NCBI GenBank assembly: GCA_023417985.1 | Contig: JAEZDV010000318.1 | Location: 1-18,107 of the forward strand | Length of the DNA stretch: 18,107 nucleotides | Reading direction: 5' to 3' | DNA from: Actinomycetes bacterium | GTDB taxonomy: Bacteria > Actinomycetota > Actinomycetes > Mycobacteriales > Mycobacteriaceae | In this document: positions 15,627 through 18,107 of the stretch, in pieces | How the letters are laid out: each line of letters opens with the position of its first letter | Position numbering within the stretch: the first letter of the stretch is position 1 | The notes under the pieces: generated by a model | What the model saw: the letters and a program-made list of their open reading frames with translations, nothing else | Database searches by the model: none | What the model was told of the DNA's origin: nothing | Translations under genes and position numbers: made by a program

Positions 15627-16637
15627 CTACCCTTCGGTCCAGGCCAGGAGGTCGTCGGCCGGCCACGTGTTGATCACCCGATCGGGTTCGACACCTCGCT
15701 CGGCTGCGCGCTCACAACCGTAACCCAGCCATGCGAGCTGGCCCGGCGCGTGCGCGTCGGTGTCGATGGAGAACAGGCACTCCGTCTCGAGCGCGAGATC
15801 GATCAGTCGCGACGGCGGGTCGCGCCGCTCCGGCCTGGAATTGATCTCCACCGCGGTGCCGTGATCGCGGCAGGCCGCGAATACCCTCTCCGCGTCGAAC
15901 TTCGATTCCGGACGCTGCCCGCGGCCGCCGGTGACCAATCGGCCCGTGCAGTGGCCCAGCACGTCGACGTGAGGATTCGCAACTGCCCGGAGCATGCGTT
16001 TCGTCATCACGTCGCGGTCGGCACGCAGGTGCGAATGCACGCTGGCCACCACCACATCGAGTTCGGCGAGCAGGCCCTCGTCCTGATCGAGAGATCCGTC
16101 GTCGAGGATGTCGACTTCGATTCCCGTGAGTATCCTTGCACCCTCACCCTTCTCGTTGATTTCAGCGACGAGGTCGAGCTGTGTGCGCAGACGTTCGGCG
16201 CTGAGCCCGTTCGCAACCGTCAGGCGCGGGGAGTGGTCGGTGAGTGCGAAGTACTCGTGTCCGATCATCGAGGACGCGGCGCGGTGCATCTCCTCGATGG
16301 AACTACCGCCGTCCGACCACTCCGAGTGGGTGTGCAGATCTCCCTGCAACGCCGCCAGCAACTCCTGCCCGCCCCGGCCGATCGGTTCGGCCTCCTCGCG
16401 CAGCCTGGCGAGATACTCGGGAACACCGTCGAACGATTCCCGGATCACTGCCGCCGTCTTCGGTCCGATACCGGGCAGTTCCGTCCAGTTGTCGCGCCGG
16501 CGCCGGGACGCGCGCGCGAGGTCGTCGAGCCCTGCGACCACGTCGGCCGCGTGCCGGAACGCCTGGACGCGGTACGTGGCGGCATGTTCGCGTTCGAGAT
16601 AGAACGCGACCTCACGGAGAGCTGTGACCGGATCCAT
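15627..16637 (-). CDS. PHP-domain protein with PolX-type HhH N-terminus
   Basis: A 336-residue protein with two parts. Residues 1-75 resemble the 8-kDa DNA-binding domain of family X polymerases (AFYLEREHAATYRVQAFRHAA, then the helix-hairpin-helix LPGIGPKTA at 54-62). Residues about 98-330 are a PHP phosphoesterase domain with metal ligands visible in GDLHTHSEWSDG (99-110), TDHS (133-136), GIEVDIL (172-178), VHSHL (200-204), GHC (228-230) and DTDAHAPGQL (292-301). The polymerase palm and fingers of PolX are missing. A DNA-end 3'-processing or phosphatase activity is plausible. ATG 16637 is chosen; GGAG lies only 2 nt upstream and a CACAAT box 6 nt further up suggests a short or absent leader. 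It precedes the EthA-type gene by 6 bp. Confidence 0.88.
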   Translation of the reverse strand: MDPVTALREVAFYLEREHAATYRVQAFRHAADVVAGLDDLARASRRRRDNWTELPGIGPKTAAVIRESFDGVPEYLARLREEAEPIGRGGQELLAALQGDLHTHSEWSDGGSSIEEMHRAASSMIGHEYFALTDHSPRLTVANGLSAERLRTQLDLVAEINEKGEGARILTGIEVDILDDGSLDQDEGLLAELDVVVASVHSHLRADRDVMTKRMLRAVANPHVDVLGHCTGRLVTGGRGQRPESKFDAERVFAACRDHGTAVEINSRPERRDPPSRLIDLALETECLFSIDTDAHAPGQLAWLGYGCERAAERGVEPDRVINTWPADDLLAWTEG

Positions 16638-16677
16638 CACTCCATTGTGGCCGCGACTTCGCACAGACGAAGGTCCG

Positions 16678-16690
16678 TACCGTGGAGATC
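16678..16690 (+). promoter_or_regulatory. Putative -10 box for a leaderless DUF218 transcript
   Basis: TACCGT (16678-16683) fits TANNNT and is followed by 7 nt (GGAGATC) and ATG 16691. GGAG lies only 3 nt before the ATG, too close for a normal Shine-Dalgarno. A GTG at 16682 lies inside the box and is an unlikely start. Confidence 0.4.
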
Positions 16691-17341
16691 ATGCCGAAAT
16701 GTCCGATTGTCCTCACCGTCGCCGTCGGCGGCGCCGTATCCGTGCTCGCCTGGGTGTCGTCGCAGGTGACCGAGCAGGCCGACGATCGGATGGTGGATCT
16801 TGCCGACGCGCCGTCCGCACCCGTGGTGATCGTGCCGGGGGCGCGGGTGCGAGCGGGCATGCCGATGACGTATCTGAGAGGACGTCTCGACGCAGCGATC
16901 GAACTGGTTCGAGGTGGGCGCGTGCGGGCGGTGCTGGTGTCGGGCGACGCGGCGGGCCGATCCGGGGACGAGATCGCCGCGATGGTGCGGTACCTGGTTG
17001 CCCACGGCATCGAGCGCAATCGTATCGTCACCGATCCCTACGGCCTCGACACCTACGACACCGCACGGCGTGCGGTGGAGACCTACGGGGTGAGGCAGGC
17101 GCTCGTCGTGACACAGTCGTTCCACCTTCCCCGCGCCGTCGCGCTGTGCCGCCGGGCGGGCATCGACATCACCGGTGTCCGGGCACGCGGGGACGTCCGC
17201 CCGAGCACCCGCCTTCGCAATCTTCTTCGCGAGTGCCTGCTCTCACGGCCGAAGGCGTTCCTGGAGTTGCGGTTCCCGCGCGATCCGACGGTCGGCACAC
17301 CGCCCGACGACAGGCTCGCCGAAATCCTCGCGGTGCATTGA
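16691..17341 (+). CDS. SanA/YdcF-like DUF218 membrane protein
   Basis: A 216-residue protein with one N-terminal membrane segment (about 6-24, IVLTVAVGGAVSVLAW) and a DUF218 domain outside. Family segments are VVIVPGARV (45-53), VRAVLVSGD (78-86), RIVTDPYGLDTYDTARRA (111-128) and VVTQSFHLPRA (139-149). SanA-type members are linked to envelope barrier function, for example vancomycin exclusion in enterobacteria; the biochemical activity is poorly defined. ATG 16691 is preferred over GTG 16682 because of the promoter-like box. It is divergent from the PHP gene across a 53-bp gap. The short-chain dehydrogenase follows after 48 bp and has its own promoter-like box. Confidence 0.88.
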   Translation: MPKCPIVLTVAVGGAVSVLAWVSSQVTEQADDRMVDLADAPSAPVVIVPGARVRAGMPMTYLRGRLDAAIELVRGGRVRAVLVSGDAAGRSGDEIAAMVRYLVAHGIERNRIVTDPYGLDTYDTARRAVETYGVRQALVVTQSFHLPRAVALCRRAGIDITGVRARGDVRPSTRLRNLLRECLLSRPKAFLELRFPRDPTVGTPPDDRLAEILAVH

Positions 17342-17376
17342 CGCCTGTGCGGGTATCGAGGGCGCGCGCTGGCTCA

Positions 17377-17389
17377 TAGTGTGGAGAAC
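17377..17389 (+). promoter_or_regulatory. Putative -10 box for a leaderless SDR transcript
   Basis: TAGTGT (17377-17382, or overlapping CATAGT) fits the actinobacterial -10 pattern and is followed by 7 nt (GGAGAAC) and ATG 17390. GGAG lies 3 nt before the ATG, so a leadered start with a close Shine-Dalgarno is not excluded. Confidence 0.35.
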
Positions 17390-18061
17390 ATGCGCCCAAC
17401 AGCCCTCATCACCGGCGGTGGCCGCGGTCTCGGTGCCGCGATCGCCTGTGAACTCGCACCCACCCACGATCTTCTTCTCGGCGGACGGAGCCGCGGCTCA
17501 CTCGACGCCGTGCTCGCCGAGCTTCCGGGTGCGACCCCGTGGCCCGTCGACCTTCTCGATCACGACGCCGTGGCCACGTCGACGGCGGGCATCGACCGGC
17601 TCGACGTCCTCGTGCACAACGCGGGAATCGCGGAACTGGGAACGATCGCCGATGGGAATGCCGCGCAGTGGCGCGACACTTTCGAAGGCAACGTCGTCGC
17701 GGTCGTCGAGCTCACCAGGCTGTTGCTTCCGGCCCTGCGAGCAGCGAACGGGCATGTGGTGCTCATCAATTCGGGAGCCGGACTGCGGGCCAATCCGGGA
17801 TGGGGCGCGTATGCGGCGAGCAAGTTCGCGCTGCGCGCATTCGGCGACGCCCTCCGGCTCGAGGAGCCGTCTCTGCGGGTCACCTCGATACATCCGGGAC
17901 GGATCGACACCGACATGCAACGCGCGATCGTCGCGACGGAGGGTGGCGAGTACGACCCGGATCGCTTCCTGAAGCCGAGCACCGTGGCCCGCACGGTGCG
18001 TCAGGCAGTCGAGACGCCACGCGATGCACAGCCCACCGAGGTAGTCCTCCGCCCGTGGTGA
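17390..18061 (+). CDS. Short-chain dehydrogenase/reductase (SDR)
   Basis: A 223-residue classical SDR, NAD(P)H-dependent. It has the cofactor motif TGGGRGLG at 8-15, VDLLDHDAV (53-61) at the nucleotide-specificity/adenine region, HNAG at 76-79, N101, S128 and the catalytic pair Y141-x3-K145 (YAASK), followed by IHPGRIDTDMQ, the usual PG motif. GGRSR at 31-35 after the second strand suggests NADP(H) preference. All catalytic residues are present. It is shorter than typical 250-residue SDRs and close to the group of compact SDRs of actinobacteria. Substrate is unknown. ATG 17390 is chosen over GTG 17381 because of the promoter-like box and because the Rossmann strand then starts normally. Confidence 0.93.
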   Translation: MRPTALITGGGRGLGAAIACELAPTHDLLLGGRSRGSLDAVLAELPGATPWPVDLLDHDAVATSTAGIDRLDVLVHNAGIAELGTIADGNAAQWRDTFEGNVVAVVELTRLLLPALRAANGHVVLINSGAGLRANPGWGAYAASKFALRAFGDALRLEEPSLRVTSIHPGRIDTDMQRAIVATEGGEYDPDRFLKPSTVARTVRQAVETPRDAQPTEVVLRPW

Positions 18062-18072
18062 CCGGGCACGCC

Positions 18073-18107
18073 TCAGAACGGTAGGGGAATGACGACCGGC
18101 GGTGCGC
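18073..18107 (-). CDS. Possible C-terminal end of a minus-strand gene (partial)
   Basis: Read on the minus strand, the last bases encode APPVVIPLPF followed by TGA (18073-18075). It would converge on the SDR gene with an 11-bp gap, a normal layout for this window. Ten codons are too few to name a family. A competing reading is a plus-strand start at ATG 18089 (MTTGGA), with GGGG very close upstream. Neither is secure. Confidence 0.3.
   Translation of the reverse strand, partial: APPVVIPLPF

Noticed and set aside
14310..16769. An open plus-strand frame of about 819 codons across the monooxygenase and PHP genes
   Set aside because: It is antisense to two genes with complete catalytic motifs, and its translation is Arg/Gly/Asp/Val-rich with no recognisable domain. 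Long antisense frames are expected in DNA with such high third-position GC.

Overview
The window looks like chromosomal DNA of a high-GC actinobacterium of the Mycobacteriales, most likely Rhodococcus or a close relative. The signs are very high GC with strong third-position bias, an F420-type LLM oxidoreductase, an EthA-type monooxygenase, a mycobacterial-type glucosylglycerate hydrolase and an apparently actinobacterial DUF2786/HExxH pair. The genus is inferred from content only. Genes are densely packed, no gap exceeds about 160 bp, and I see no rRNA, tRNA, CRISPR, insertion sequence or phage gene.

Layout. (1) 1-2596, minus strand: a carbohydrate ABC importer in the order ATPase, lipoprotein solute-binding protein, then the first codons of a probable permease running off the left edge. 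(2) 2644-4098, minus: an alanine/glycine:cation symporter. (3) 4184-5514, plus: a DUF2786 protein whose stop overlaps the start of a small HExxH putative metallohydrolase; a hairpin closes this pair. (4) 5555-7871, minus: two acyl-CoA dehydrogenase genes 10 bp apart that look like the large and small subunits of one heteromeric enzyme (PimC/PimD-like). A divergent TetR regulator (8011-8655) is separated from them by a perfect 7+7 inverted repeat, the likely operator. (5) 8723-10759, plus: an LLM oxidoreductase and a membrane-anchored alpha/beta hydrolase, separated by a 14-bp hairpin. (6) 10780-12117, minus: glucosylglycerate hydrolase (GH63). (7) 12204-14164, plus: a spermidine-synthase-like Rossmann protein that lacks the usual GGGDG aspartate, overlapping by ATGA with a pirin. 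(8) 14187-16637, minus: a two-gene unit of a PolX-like HhH+PHP protein and an EthA-type Baeyer-Villiger monooxygenase, 6 bp apart. (9) 16691-18061, plus: a SanA/YdcF-type DUF218 membrane protein and a short-chain dehydrogenase. The right edge may hold the end of a minus-strand gene.

Most of this is ordinary accessory metabolism: sugar and amino-acid uptake, acyl-CoA oxidation under local TetR control, compatible-solute breakdown and oxidoreduction. The points most worth checking are the DUF2786-metallohydrolase pair, the EthA gene joined to a PHP gene with no ethR between them, the altered spermidine-synthase-like/pirin pair, the orphan glucosylglycerate hydrolase, and a repeated promoter layout. 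In that layout five plus-strand genes have a TANNNT box 6-7 nt before the start codon, which predicts leaderless mRNAs.
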